From contig NZ_ATVJ01000003.1 of the NCBI RefSeq assembly GCF_000420665.1, positions 124,001 through 188,000 on the forward strand: 64,000 bases of DNA, written 5' to 3'. A program made the position numbers and the translations under genes. Below are positions 16,542 to 23,755 of this stretch, piece after piece. Position 1 is the stretch's first letter; each line of letters opens with the position of its first letter. This stretch comes from Ponticaulis koreensis DSM 19734. GTDB lineage: Bacteria; Pseudomonadota; Alphaproteobacteria; Caulobacterales; Hyphomonadaceae. The notes under the pieces are model-generated. The model had not been told where the DNA came from. It did not search any database and was given only the letters and a program-made list of their open reading frames with translations.

Positions 16542-17300
16542 ATGGAGAATGACCGTCTGGTGGCTGACCGAATTGACAGTATCAAGCGCTGGTTCGAATG
16601 GGCATTCGATTTATGGCGTCAGTTGCGGCCTCCGCGCATCCAGAGATATGCAGGATATGTCATACTCTTCGGACTGATGTTGCTTGTCGTAAACTTCAAC
16701 GATCTCTTGTTTGAATATTTTTTGCAGCCAGTTGGCTTTGATAGGCAGGGAAACGTCGCGTGGATCGTCGCGGTGATGTTAGTAGCGATGGGCCTGCTAA
16801 CTTTGCTCGGAGATCGGTTAATTGAAAATCGGCCAGCTGGCACGTATCTTCAGGATAAGGAATTGTTTCGTGAGGCCCGTGAGGTATTGCCTTGGGATCG
16901 GCTAAATTCCATTTTGAATAATCTTAACCATCGTTGGATTTGGAGTGAAGACCGAGACCGGGTTTCCAAGATGCTGCGCCTGCTCGAAGACGAAGCCAAT
17001 AGATTCGTGAATCCACGTGTCCAAAAGTCGTTCGATGATTTTGCTGCCGATCTTGCGCAGTTGTCCGATCACATGAATAAGAATTTTTTTGTTCCGCGTG
17101 ACCATATTAAGGTGACGCAGTACCTTATGCTTCCAGATATAGATTCCGAAGTTACGGGCGTTTTGCCGCCGAGATACACCGAAGCTGCTTCAACGCTTGA
17201 TTCTTTGGTCGAGCGGGTAGAAAGCTCTTACAAGAAATTTGTGGCAACAGGTCGAGATGTCGGGCTAGTCAGCAAGCAAAACGCCGCTTCGCACGAGTAA
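16542..17300 (+). CDS. Uncharacterised protein with two TM segments and a cytoplasmic helical domain
   Basis: 252 residues. Hydrophobic segments at about 36-51 and 72-90 are followed by a 160-residue soluble domain rich in helices and in charged and aromatic residues (LNHRWIWSEDRDRVSKMLRL, HMNKNFFVPRDHIKV). The segment GDRLIENRPAG after TM2 should face the cytoplasm. No known motif. It lies 74 bases after the four-TM gene on the same strand, so may belong to the same cluster or be independent. Base composition is like its AT-richer neighbours. Function unknown. Confidence 0.75.
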   Translation: MENDRLVADRIDSIKRWFEWAFDLWRQLRPPRIQRYAGYVILFGLMLLVVNFNDLLFEYFLQPVGFDRQGNVAWIVAVMLVAMGLLTLLGDRLIENRPAGTYLQDKELFREAREVLPWDRLNSILNNLNHRWIWSEDRDRVSKMLRLLEDEANRFVNPRVQKSFDDFAADLAQLSDHMNKNFFVPRDHIKVTQYLMLPDIDSEVTGVLPPRYTEAASTLDSLVERVESSYKKFVATGRDVGLVSKQNAASHE

Positions 17301-17457
17301 TCCTATGCCGGCAGCAGGTGAGGCGTACTGAGGTACGAAGTTCGCCAGAATAACTTTATTGTTTAAATGGTCGCTGCGCGCGGTTTCTCAACTTTTGTGG
17401 GCCATCTACTTAAATCTCAACACGTTTGATCCCATGTCCTTCTTATCGGAGGATTAA

Positions 17458-17751
17458 ATGAATTTTTGTAGTCAGACTAACCGACTGTGGAGAGAAGAGC
17501 GCTTTTTGGACGGTGCTATTCCCGCGAACGAACGGCAGATCGAGCATTTCAAATTTCTGTTGGATCAAATGGCTGACCAGCAAGAAGCACTTCAGAAAAC
17601 AAATAGTCAGCTCAGTCAGCTGACGAAGGATTTCGCTGCGGCTGTTGAAAAGAGTGAGAAATCATCTCGAACGGCTACATGGATTGCAATATCGGCAATT
17701 GTAATTGCGGCAGCTACGTCGTTCATCCAGATCGGTGTGAGCTTCTTGTAA
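17458..17751 (+). CDS. Small coiled-coil protein with C-terminal TM anchor
   Basis: 97 residues. Residues 23-69 form a clear coiled coil (ERQIEHFKFLLDQMADQQEA, LQKTNSQLSQLTKDFAAAVE) and 74-94 one TM helix at the extreme C-terminus, so the coil faces the cytoplasm. A very strong ribosome site (CGGAGGAT) lies before the ATG at 17458. Such tail-anchored coiled-coil proteins occur in accessory regions; a scaffold or partner for one of the neighbouring membrane proteins is possible. Family not recognised. Confidence 0.68.
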   Translation: MNFCSQTNRLWREERFLDGAIPANERQIEHFKFLLDQMADQQEALQKTNSQLSQLTKDFAAAVEKSEKSSRTATWIAISAIVIAAATSFIQIGVSFL

Positions 17752-17894
17752 ACGGTCGCTTCGCGCGGTTTTTTCTGGTGCATTTCGGGCGGGAGTGCTC
17801 TCGCTCTCGATGACACCTTACGGTTTGCGCACCACACTCTCATCAAGAAATCCCGGTTTGCGTAAGCAGGACCAGGACCCAGCCTGAGAGATAA

Positions 17895-17941
17895 CTGAAC
17901 CCCGGCTCGTCGCGCTGCGACGTCCGGGGTTTCTGGTTCAG
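17895..17941. repeat. Long GC-rich palindrome
   Basis: Nearly perfect dyad: CTGAACCCCGG...CGTCGC-GCT-GCGACG...CCGGGGTT...TTCAG over 47 bases. It lies in the 366-base gap between the coiled-coil gene and the ORF at 18118. It could be a bidirectional terminator for 17458-17751 (though 144 bases away and with only a short T-run) or one more dispersed repeat. A short sequence GGTCGCT(T/G)CGCGCGGTTT occurs at about 17369 and 17754, just before it. Confidence 0.55.
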
Positions 17942-18006
17942 GGGGTAGGTTTTTTGTTTTGCTCGCGCTTGTTCCTCGCAAGCTCGGGCGGTGAGGCGCC
18001 TTGAAT

Positions 18007-18098
18007 TGTCATCCCGGGCGAAGACCCGGGACCCAGAAGATTGAAGTGTTTGGTCGTACTGGGTCCCGGATATGCCCTTCGGCCATTCCGGGATGACA
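18007..18098. repeat. Dispersed inverted-repeat element, copy 2
   Basis: 92-base palindrome with the same outer arms (TGTCATCCCGG / CCGGGATGACA) and inner arms (CCCGGGACCCAG / CTGGGTCCCGGATATG) as the element at 3785-3887, but a different central loop. Conserved arms with variable loop suggest selection on, or mobility of, the arms. It ends 20 bases before the small ORF at 18118. Confidence 0.85.
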
Positions 18099-18117
18099 TT
18101 TTCTTCAAATCAACTTT

Positions 18118-18414
18118 ATGTTGTCTATGCGATTCAAGGTGATGGAGGGAATGTTGCCGAAAGATATCGATCAAAGCGAACAGCAATATATCAGCAAAAA
18201 AGTAATCGCCTGGCGTGCGAATTGGAGACAGGGTACGCTGCAAGGCGGCCTAATTAGTTGCAAGTTGGAAGATGGGACTACGCAAGGGGAAGGTATGTTG
18301 TATCGAGATGATTTTGAAACATTTCTCGGAATGCTGAATTCGGGTCGGGTCGTTTACTACAGTCACGAAAGAAATATTTTTGAAGTACGATCAGACAACT
18401 GGGACGATGTATAA
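18118..18414 (+). CDS. Uncharacterised small protein, 98 aa
   Basis: Soluble, mixed alpha/beta look (LISCKLEDGTTQGEGMLYRD, FETFLGMLNSGRVVYY), no signal or TM. Start at 18118 or the ATG at 18127; a GGAGGG lies downstream of these, so the start is not certain. The gene begins just after a repeat element and is AT-rich. Family not recognised. The gap after it (18415-18756) holds repeats only. Confidence 0.5.
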   Translation: MLSMRFKVMEGMLPKDIDQSEQQYISKKVIAWRANWRQGTLQGGLISCKLEDGTTQGEGMLYRDDFETFLGMLNSGRVVYYSHERNIFEVRSDNWDDV

Positions 18415-18424
18415 TTCGTAGTAG

Positions 18425-18524
18425 ACGCGTAGGTCGACTCAAGTCGGAACGACGGAGCCGACATGAATGGGTGAGCTAATGGCGTGATGTCGGTTCCGCC
18501 CCGTTGGGCTTGAACCGACCTACG
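18425..18524. repeat. Dispersed palindromic repeat (CGTAGGTCG family)
   Basis: Inverted repeat: the left arm begins ACGCGTAGGTCGACTCAAGT and ends GGAGCCGACAT, the right arm begins ATGTCGGTTCC and ends TTGAACCGACCTACG. The left arm matches the repeat inside the ORF at 4224-4258. No coding potential. This type of GTAGGTCG element is, as general knowledge, a dispersed repeat in several proteobacteria. Confidence 0.75.
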
Positions 18525-18631
18525 GTTGCCCGGAACTGGGGAGCGCTTGTGTCGGGCATATTATTTGTCCTTGTTCGCCTTTATGTCTCACCTGTGGCTC
18601 GACTCGGCTGCGCCTGCACGGTGCATTCTTG

Positions 18632-18678
18632 TTTGCTCTCGCGAACCTCTGGCTCGCATAGAGCGCGCTCAGGGCTGC
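18632..18678 (+). repeat. Dispersed repeat (TTTGCTCTCGC...CATAGAGCGCGCTC family)
   Basis: Matches 4264-4310 over the whole segment with a few changes. It lies about 100 bases after the CGTAGGTCG palindrome; in the copy near 4.2 kb the two elements are adjacent. The sequence between (18560-18630) also carries CTCGACTCGGCTGCGCCTGC, a degenerate form of the GCTGCGCCTTCGC repeat. Confidence 0.65.
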
Positions 18679-18756
18679 TGTTCGGTGCGCCACACGAGCA
18701 CACCGGTAAAACCCAAATTTATCCCACCGTGAGACTTTTAGATCATACTCTCACTC

Positions 18757-19515
18757 ATGACACATAATCCAAAACGCGCGCCATACACGGCGCAGACCAA
18801 AGCCAAAGTCCGCGAGCTGCGGGAAGAGGGATATTCCAATGTTCAGATCACAGAGGCGACCGGCGTGCCGGCCTCTACCATCGCGCGCTGGGCAGCCGAG
18901 GGTGGCTGGCGGGTCTCTGATTTAGTAAATGCTCAGGTGAGTCTTTCGCCGGAGGCGAAATCACCCTGCGCCTGTGTGGTCTCTTGTATGGCGCCCCGAT
19001 CAGAAGGGTGTCGGATGAACCCTCCGGTCGAGATGGAGACGCCGCCACTTGGCTTGCTGCCCGGACTGGGTGGTGAGTCTTGGGGAAAGCTCCCCTCTCC
19101 CTTTGAGGGAGAGGGGGTGGGGGTGAGGGACACTATGCGCCCTCAAGCCGGGCTTTCGGAGAAGGTGTCTACAACACCCCTCATCCCAAACCCTTCTCCC
19201 AATCAAGGGGAGAAGGGCTCTTCTCAAAAAGCCCGCCAAGCGCGACTGGAAGAGGCGCTCACGAACGCCGCCAGAGCTGCCGAGGATGCCATCATGCAAG
19301 GCAATTTCGTAGCCGCAGCCAAGGCCACGCAAATGGCAGATACACTCTCCCGCTCGCTGGAGCGGGTGCGCGTTCCCGAAGAAGAGGAGCAGCCGGACGG
19401 TGTGTTCTATTCCTTCGAGCAGATCGCAGATGCGCGCGCCGAATTGCTGCGCAGGCTGGACCGGATCGCGGCGACGATCAGGCCTGATGAGATGGTGAAT
19501 AGTGGGTTTGATTAA
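18757..19515 (+). CDS. Helix-turn-helix protein (terminase-small-subunit-like N-terminus) with in-frame repeat insertion
   Basis: 252 residues. Residues 10-58 are an HTH (KAKVRELREEGYSNVQITEA, TGVPASTIARWAAEGGW) as in small terminase or transposase-type DNA-binding domains. Residues 153-245 are helical and charged (ARLEEALTNAARAAEDAIMQ...). Between them about 90 residues (62-152) are low-complexity and include KLPSPFEGEGVGVRD and PLIPNPSPNQGEKG, the well-known translation of a dispersed intergenic repeat. The repeat therefore sits inside the gene without breaking the frame. Original protein would be about 160 residues. Role unknown; a phage-derived regulator or DNA packaging remnant is possible. 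Confidence 0.6.
   Translation: MTHNPKRAPYTAQTKAKVRELREEGYSNVQITEATGVPASTIARWAAEGGWRVSDLVNAQVSLSPEAKSPCACVVSCMAPRSEGCRMNPPVEMETPPLGLLPGLGGESWGKLPSPFEGEGVGVRDTMRPQAGLSEKVSTTPLIPNPSPNQGEKGSSQKARQARLEEALTNAARAAEDAIMQGNFVAAAKATQMADTLSRSLERVRVPEEEEQPDGVFYSFEQIADARAELLRRLDRIAATIRPDEMVNSGFD
19092..19217. repeat. Dispersed repeat inserted in the HTH gene
   Basis: Two hairpins, CCCCTCTCCCT/AGGGAGAGGGG (19092-19116) and CCCTTCTCCC/GGGGAGAAGGG (19191-19217), flank about 75 bases. Both ends read as the PSPFEGEG / NPSPNQGEKG type repeat in the frame of the gene. The inserted DNA may begin further left (about 18940). Frame is kept on both sides. Confidence 0.7.
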
Positions 19516-19787
19516 ACGCGCGGTATTTTAGTTTGCTCGCACGGATTCCTCGATTTCATCTCGGTGTGCTGCGCCTTCGCTTTGCTCGTGAGGCGCGCTG
19601 AAATAAAATCGGTGCTTGCGCTAGGTAAAACCAGAGGCCGACCGGCCGACGGGCGAAAGCCCGCCCCCGCGGAGCCGCCGCGCGGCGTGAGCGATGGATT
19701 TAATCTCGGTTCTGGGTATTCACAAACGACCGTTCAGGCGCAGGTGCGTCGAGCCTGAGAGACATCAGCACCGAGCATAAACCATCC
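19516..19787. other. Non-coding stretch with degenerate repeat
   Basis: No convincing gene between the HTH protein and the promoter at 19788. It carries GCTGCGCCTTCGCTTTGCTC at 19568-19587 (compare 4726 and, inverted, 20224) and GC-rich inverted pieces (GGCCGACCGGCCGACGGGC..., 19636-19660). The open frame at 19564-19758 has a repeat-like translation and no ribosome site. Confidence 0.5.
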
Positions 19788-19827
19788 TTGACTATTTATC
19801 GATAATCAATTATTGTTTAGCGATAAA
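19788..19827 (+). promoter_or_regulatory. Sigma-70-type promoter with overlapping operator-like dyad
   Basis: A -35 box TTGACT (19788-19793), 17-base spacer and a -10 box TATTGT (19811-19816). Overlapping it is an inverted repeat TTTATCG (19795-19801) / CGATAAA (19821-19827), with a smaller TAAT/ATTA dyad inside, suggestive of a repressor site. It lies 16 bases before the start of the small membrane protein at 19843. Confidence 0.5.
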
Positions 19828-19842
19828 TTCAAGGATTATGAA

Positions 19843-19998
19843 ATGCTTCTCTTTTTGCTCTGGTGGCTGGTGGATGACCATCTCGCAGAGGCTCTGAATG
19901 CGCCCGGTCTGGGCGAGCTGCCGATATGGGTGCCGCTGATTATCTCGCTGGCATTCTCATGGACGTTTTCGGGCAAGATCCGAGACCGCAGAGGCTAG
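19843..19998 (+). CDS. Small membrane protein, 51 aa
   Basis: Begins MLLFLLWWLVDDHLAEALNA; hydrophobic segments at about 1-10 and 24-42 (LPIWVPLIISLAFSWTF), with a basic end (GKIRDRRG). ATG at 19843 has an AAGGA ribosome site 7 bases upstream; an in-frame TTG at 19813 lies inside the -10 box and is unlikely. The gene has a good promoter and dyad just upstream. It converges with another tiny membrane protein gene (20002-20187), 3 bases apart. Function unknown. Confidence 0.55.
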   Translation: MLLFLLWWLVDDHLAEALNAPGLGELPIWVPLIISLAFSWTFSGKIRDRRG

Positions 19999-20001
19999 AG
20001 G

Positions 20002-20187
20002 CTAGCCCGCAATACACCACAATCCCGTGCAGACGCCGAAGATGAGCTGCACGGCGAGGTCTAACAGGCCGCCAATCACCAGAATAGGCAGGCCCACCCA
20101 CAGAAAGACCAGCCAGACCGCCATCAGAGTAATGCGCGGCTCTGGTATGGTTTCACCGGAAATCGTCTGAAGCTTTGATTTGGGCAT
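20002..20187 (-). CDS. Small membrane protein, 61 aa
   Basis: MPKSKLQTISGETIPEPRIT followed by two hydrophobic segments (about 20-38 and 40-58, VWLVFLWVGLPILVIGGLLD, AVQLIFGVCTGLWCIAG). Short charged N-terminus, no C-terminal tail: a hairpin-type membrane protein. Starts with ATG at 20187. Convergent with the 51-aa membrane protein gene. The gap on its 5' side (20188-20345) has a degenerate inverted repeat. No family recognised; could be a hydrophobic toxin-like or small accessory protein. Confidence 0.5.
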   Translation of the reverse strand: MPKSKLQTISGETIPEPRITLMAVWLVFLWVGLPILVIGGLLDLAVQLIFGVCTGLWCIAG

Positions 20188-20223
20188 TCTTTGTCTGCTC
20201 GCCTTGTGAGGTGTTACCGGTCA

Positions 20224-20244
20224 CGAGTAACGCGAAGGCGCAGC
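20224..20244 (-). repeat. Degenerate short repeat, inverted copy
   Basis: The plus strand reads CGAGTAACGCGAAGGCGCAG, the complement of the GCTGCGCCTTCGCGTT motif at 4726 and 19568. It lies upstream of the FemAB-like gene. Confidence 0.5.
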
Positions 20245-20345
20245 GTGCCCGAACGAAGAGAGATCAGCACGCGAGCACACTTAATGAAGCTCGCCGATGC
20301 GCTCATAAACGAAAAACTAATACTAGCTGCTTAATTCTTTCTTTC

Positions 20346-21284
20346 ATGAGCAAGCACTGGTCCATCTCCGTTGATCAGACGCCCCGCGCCCGATGGGATG
20401 CGGCGCTGAATGCCGTGCCTGCGCCCTACCAGCAGGACTGGTCCTACGGCGAAGCGCTGGTGCGTACCGGCGCTCAGGTCATCCGCATTGCTCTGAATGA
20501 TCCGAGCGGTAACATTTGCGGACTCGCGCAGTTCATTGTCCGCCCGTTTGCGATGATTGCCCGCTTTGCGCTCTGTACTTACGGCCCTGTCTGGGTGCGT
20601 CCGATGACCGAGCCGGAAAAGCAGGTCGCGCTGCGTACGCTGCGCCGTGAGCTGAAACTTCGCTGGCCGCGCCTGGTGGCTATAACTGTTGACGAGCCAA
20701 TGGAGATGCCAGGCTTTAAGCGCGTCATGACCGGCGATGCGACGGTGCGGATCGAGCTGACCAAATCCGAAGACGAGCTGCGTGCCAGCCTTGATGGCAA
20801 ATGGCGTAACCGCCTCGTCGCGGCTGAGAAGTCCGAGCTGAAATTTACCTCATCAGGCCACAAGCCGGGTCAGTATCAATGGTTGCTGGATGAAGAGCTG
20901 AAACAGCGCGCGAAGAAGAAATATCACGGCCTGCCTCCGTCACTCGTTGAGCGCTGGCAGGAAGACAAGCAACGCGCCAAAGGCGGAGACAAGCGCGGCG
21001 GTCTGCGGATTTTTCGCGCTGATCTCGGCAAAGAGCAAGCTGCTGCGATGATGTTCCTCGCGCATGGCGCTATGGCGACCTACCATATTGGCTGGAGCTC
21101 TGATGAGGGGCGCAAAGCTGGCGCTCATAACCTGATCCTCTGGAACGCGATGATGCGCCTGAAAGAAGAGGGCTATTCGGTTCTGGACCTTGGCGGCGTA
21201 AACACAGCCTCCGGCGCGGGCATTGCCCGCTTCAAGCTTGGTGCGGGCGGCAGCCTTATTCAGCGTCCGGGTGTATTTGTGTAG
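20346..21284 (+). CDS. FemAB/GNAT-fold aminoacyl- or acyltransferase-like protein
   Basis: 312 residues starting MSKHWSISVDQTPRARWDAA. The layout matches FemAB/BioF2-like (Acetyltransf_6) proteins: two GNAT-like halves with KWRNRLVAAEKS near the middle, then AAAMMFLAHGAMATYHIGWS, the NLILWNAMMRLKEEGYSVLDLGG motif and a C-terminal GAGIARFKLGAGG. Family members transfer aminoacyl or acyl groups to cell-wall or polysaccharide precursors. The ATG at 20346 was chosen because the upstream part of the frame is repeat sequence. The 3' end overlaps the convergent CPBP gene by 29 bases. Confidence 0.82.
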   Translation: MSKHWSISVDQTPRARWDAALNAVPAPYQQDWSYGEALVRTGAQVIRIALNDPSGNICGLAQFIVRPFAMIARFALCTYGPVWVRPMTEPEKQVALRTLRRELKLRWPRLVAITVDEPMEMPGFKRVMTGDATVRIELTKSEDELRASLDGKWRNRLVAAEKSELKFTSSGHKPGQYQWLLDEELKQRAKKKYHGLPPSLVERWQEDKQRAKGGDKRGGLRIFRADLGKEQAAAMMFLAHGAMATYHIGWSSDEGRKAGAHNLILWNAMMRLKEEGYSVLDLGGVNTASGAGIARFKLGAGGSLIQRPGVFV

Positions 21285-22026
21285 CCTCTTCCGGTTTCAT
21301 CAGACCAAGCCCGATCGGCAAAATAACAAGCCCGCGAATATCGACCAGAACATGGATCAGGACGACGAGCCACAGCTGAGCGGTGAGCACGTAGACCGCC
21401 GTCAGGATCAGGCCGATAACGGTTGTCGCGATTATGCCACCAAAGCCCTGATAGGCGTGCCCGACCCCGAACATCAAGGCTGCAATCACATAGGATAGAA
21501 TGAAGTTTCCGGTGATGTAGTAGAGCGCAAGCGGCAGCAGCAGACGAAAGGCGATCTCTTCGACAATGCCTGCGTTCAAAGACAATAGATAACCCCAGCC
21601 AGCTTCCTTCTGGTTGCGCGCCATAAGGGCGACTGCGCCGCCTTTCGGCAGATCTTCGATTTTCTGGATAAAGGGGATAATGGTTGTGGCCGCGAGAGGG
21701 ATGAAGAAAACCGCCGCGACGATCCAGCCTATACGTGCCAGTTCGCCGTTGGTACTGCCCAAGAAAGACAGTTTTTCCATCCGGGCAGCATTTAAAATTT
21801 CCGGATAGTTTATCAGCCCATTCAGGCTGGATAGGGCGGCAAGGCCAATAATGGCCGCCACACCGTATTTCAGCGAGGATTCGATCAGCATTTTACGGAA
21901 GTATTTCCGCCGTTTGGCGCTGTCGGTTTCCTCAACAAAAGCAGGAAATGTTTTGAAGTCGTCCCATACCTGGTGGGCAAGAAACGCGATGCTGATCAGC
22001 AAAATGATCCAGCTTGTCAAAACCAT
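21256..22026 (-). CDS. CPBP-family intramembrane glutamic endopeptidase (CAAX/Abi)
   Basis: 256 residues, about seven hydrophobic helices. The CPBP motifs are visible: EEIAFRLLLP (motif 1, paired Glu and Arg), FGVGHAYQGFGG (motif 2 His) and HVLVDIRGL (motif 3 His/Asp). Family members are membrane metal-independent proteases related to Rce1, some linked to bacteriocin immunity or Abi. Its 3' end overlaps the convergent FemAB-like gene. Confidence 0.9.
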   Translation of the reverse strand: MVLTSWIILLISIAFLAHQVWDDFKTFPAFVEETDSAKRRKYFRKMLIESSLKYGVAAIIGLAALSSLNGLINYPEILNAARMEKLSFLGSTNGELARIGWIVAAVFFIPLAATTIIPFIQKIEDLPKGGAVALMARNQKEAGWGYLLSLNAGIVEEIAFRLLLPLALYYITGNFILSYVIAALMFGVGHAYQGFGGIIATTVIGLILTAVYVLTAQLWLVVLIHVLVDIRGLVILPIGLGLMKPEEATQIHPDAE

Positions 22027-22094
22027 AAATATCGCCCCTCAAATCTGTAAAGTGTGGGTTCTATGTAGGGGCGATATATCGATTTACAATAAGT

Positions 22095-22232
22095 CTATGC
22101 GGCGGCAACAACGGCCACGCCAATACCAAGCGTCACGAGAGCGATTGCTGTAGAAACCGTCAGAACAAGAAACATCCCTGGCACTCGTTCACCTTGGCGG
22201 GCTTCGTTTGTTTCAAGATTTGTGCGGCTCAT
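22095..22232 (-). CDS. Small single-TM membrane protein, 45 aa
   Basis: Starts MSRTNLETNEARQGERVPGM and has one C-terminal TM helix (FLVLTVSTAIALVTLGIGVA). A textbook AAAGGAG ribosome site lies 7 bases before the ATG at 22232, so the longer frame to 22325 is not used. Charged N-terminus outside the membrane on the cytoplasmic side. Function unknown. Divergent from the SGNH esterase gene. Confidence 0.6.
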   Translation of the reverse strand: MSRTNLETNEARQGERVPGMFLVLTVSTAIALVTLGIGVAVVAAA

Positions 22233-22358
22233 AATAACTCCTTTTGTCGGTTCATAGTGTATACGCACGAAGCACCTCTCGGGTTTCATTTTTCTCCTGG
22301 AAGCCGATGTTGACACCGGTGTCATTCGCGCAATTATGGAGAGAAACGGGAGGATTTC

Positions 22359-23237
22359 ATGAAGATGATGACGTCGCGATTTATTCTGGGCGCCCTAATG
22401 AGCATGAGTGCAGCTTGTGCGCAGGCCGATGATCAGGGGCCGGTGTCGCCTATGCCACAACTTCCTGAACTTTCCGGGCGGATCATTATTGCAGGCGATT
22501 CAACGGCGGCAGATTATCCTCCTGAACGCGCGCCTCAGATCGGATGGGGGCAGGTGCTTGATTACTACCTGCCGGACGATGTTGAGGTGCTAAATCTGGC
22601 CGTGAATGGTCGCAGCACGAAAAGCTATATCGATGAAGGCCGTTGGGCCGCGCTGATAGATGAGGTCGGGGCGGGAGATATCGTTCTCATCAGTTTCGGC
22701 CATAATGACTCGCGTGATGATGCGCCGGAACGCTACGCCGCGCCGGAAGGGGCGTATCGTGAGAATCTTATCAGTTTCGCATCCGACGTGCTGGAAGCTG
22801 GCGGCGAACCGGTTATTCTCTCCTCTGCGGCGCGCAGGCTCTGGGAAGGTCCTGCGATGGTAGAAACGCATGGGCTATACCGGCAGAACGCTTCCAATGC
22901 TGCGATGGAGGCTGGCGTGGATTACATCGATCTGGCGCAGCTTTCGCTGGATTATTTTGAAACGCTGGGCCGCGTCGCCACGAAAAATGACTTTCTCTGG
23001 CTCACTGCGGAAGAGGTCGCAGAGCGTTTGCCTGCCTATGTCGAGCGCTATCCAGATGGCATTGAAGACAACACTCATTTCACCGAGATGGGCGCGTGCG
23101 GCGTCGCGCGCATTATCGCTGAGCGTTTAGGCAATGAGTTTGGGTTGCACGGTGACACGGCGATCAGCGATGAACCTGCCGATGAAGCGGGTCGACCGGC
23201 AGATGTGCTGGCGTGTGCGGCTGTTGCCTGGGAGTAG
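22359..23237 (+). CDS. Secreted SGNH/GDSL hydrolase, rhamnogalacturonan-acetylesterase-like
   Basis: 292 residues with an N-terminal signal peptide (hydrophobic 6-20, likely cut at AQA-DD; a Cys at about 20 makes a lipoprotein possible but the lipobox SAAC is not standard). Block I is IIIAGDSTAADY with the nucleophile Ser, block II has NLAVNGRST, block III is ISFGHND, and block V is DNTHFTEMGA with the catalytic Asp-x-x-His. This pattern matches rhamnogalacturonan acetylesterases, which remove acetyl groups from pectin-type or other polysaccharides. It is a single gene; substrate is an inference. Confidence 0.87.
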   Translation: MKMMTSRFILGALMSMSAACAQADDQGPVSPMPQLPELSGRIIIAGDSTAADYPPERAPQIGWGQVLDYYLPDDVEVLNLAVNGRSTKSYIDEGRWAALIDEVGAGDIVLISFGHNDSRDDAPERYAAPEGAYRENLISFASDVLEAGGEPVILSSAARRLWEGPAMVETHGLYRQNASNAAMEAGVDYIDLAQLSLDYFETLGRVATKNDFLWLTAEEVAERLPAYVERYPDGIEDNTHFTEMGACGVARIIAERLGNEFGLHGDTAISDEPADEAGRPADVLACAAVAWE

Positions 23238-23243
23238 GGCTGG

Positions 23244-23624
23244 TTATTCGGCCGGTACTTCAGTCTGGATAGACTGCAAATAGGCGATCAGCGCTTCCGT
23301 TCCGAGCGGGCCGAAATCAAAATCCGGCATGTCCAGCGCGCCTACGTGGATGCCTTCGCGGAAATCGTCGCCAATGGCCTCAGCGTCGAATTCGGCAAAC
23401 ACGGTGCGAAGCGGCGGCGCGTCCTGACGCGGGCTGTCACCTTCAGCGCCGATGGCATGGCAGGCAGTGCAGTTTTCTTCGACGATTGCGCGGCCCTCTG
23501 AAATCAGATCGGCACGTTCTTCAGCGATCATTGCGTCAACTGGCGCCGTTGATGTCTCTTCCGATTGCGAACAGGCTGACAGAGCGATGACGGCGACAGG
23601 AAAGAGAAGCGCTGCAGATTTCAT
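23244..23624 (-). CDS. Lipoprotein cytochrome c
   Basis: 126 residues. Lipobox LSAC at 15-18 after a short hydrophobic signal, then one heme site CTACH and a likely distal Met in ALDMPDFDFGPLG. A small mono-heme class I cytochrome c anchored in the membrane, facing the periplasm; expected to carry electrons to an oxidase or another periplasmic enzyme. It converges with the esterase gene (6-base gap). Confidence 0.9.
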   Translation of the reverse strand: MKSAALLFPVAVIALSACSQSEETSTAPVDAMIAEERADLISEGRAIVEENCTACHAIGAEGDSPRQDAPPLRTVFAEFDAEAIGDDFREGIHVGALDMPDFDFGPLGTEALIAYLQSIQTEVPAE

Positions 23625-23755
23625 ATGACCATGCCTTTTGAGGTGAATCCCACTTCAGTCTATCACAGAGGCAATCGGTTCATGCAAGTCAGCAGAATGC
23701 GCATCAGGCCTGTAAATCGCTTGACGGGACGTGAGCAGTTTTACATGTGGGGCAT

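Noticed and set aside
17369-17386. Short repeat GGTCGCT(T/G)CGCGCGGTTT, as att site
   Set aside because: Two copies 385 bases apart flank only the coiled-coil gene; too short and imperfect to claim an att site.
19092-19217. CRISPR-like repeats
   Set aside because: Only two different hairpins, no regular spacing and no repeated identical units.
20175-20345. Longer N-terminus for the FemAB-like protein
   Set aside because: This part of the frame is repeat sequence with no protein-like features; the ATG at 20346 gives the usual family start.
14820-20345. Genomic island or prophage with integrase/att sites
   Set aside because: No integrase, transposase, tRNA end or clear att repeat was found; only AT-richer accessory genes and dispersed repeats.
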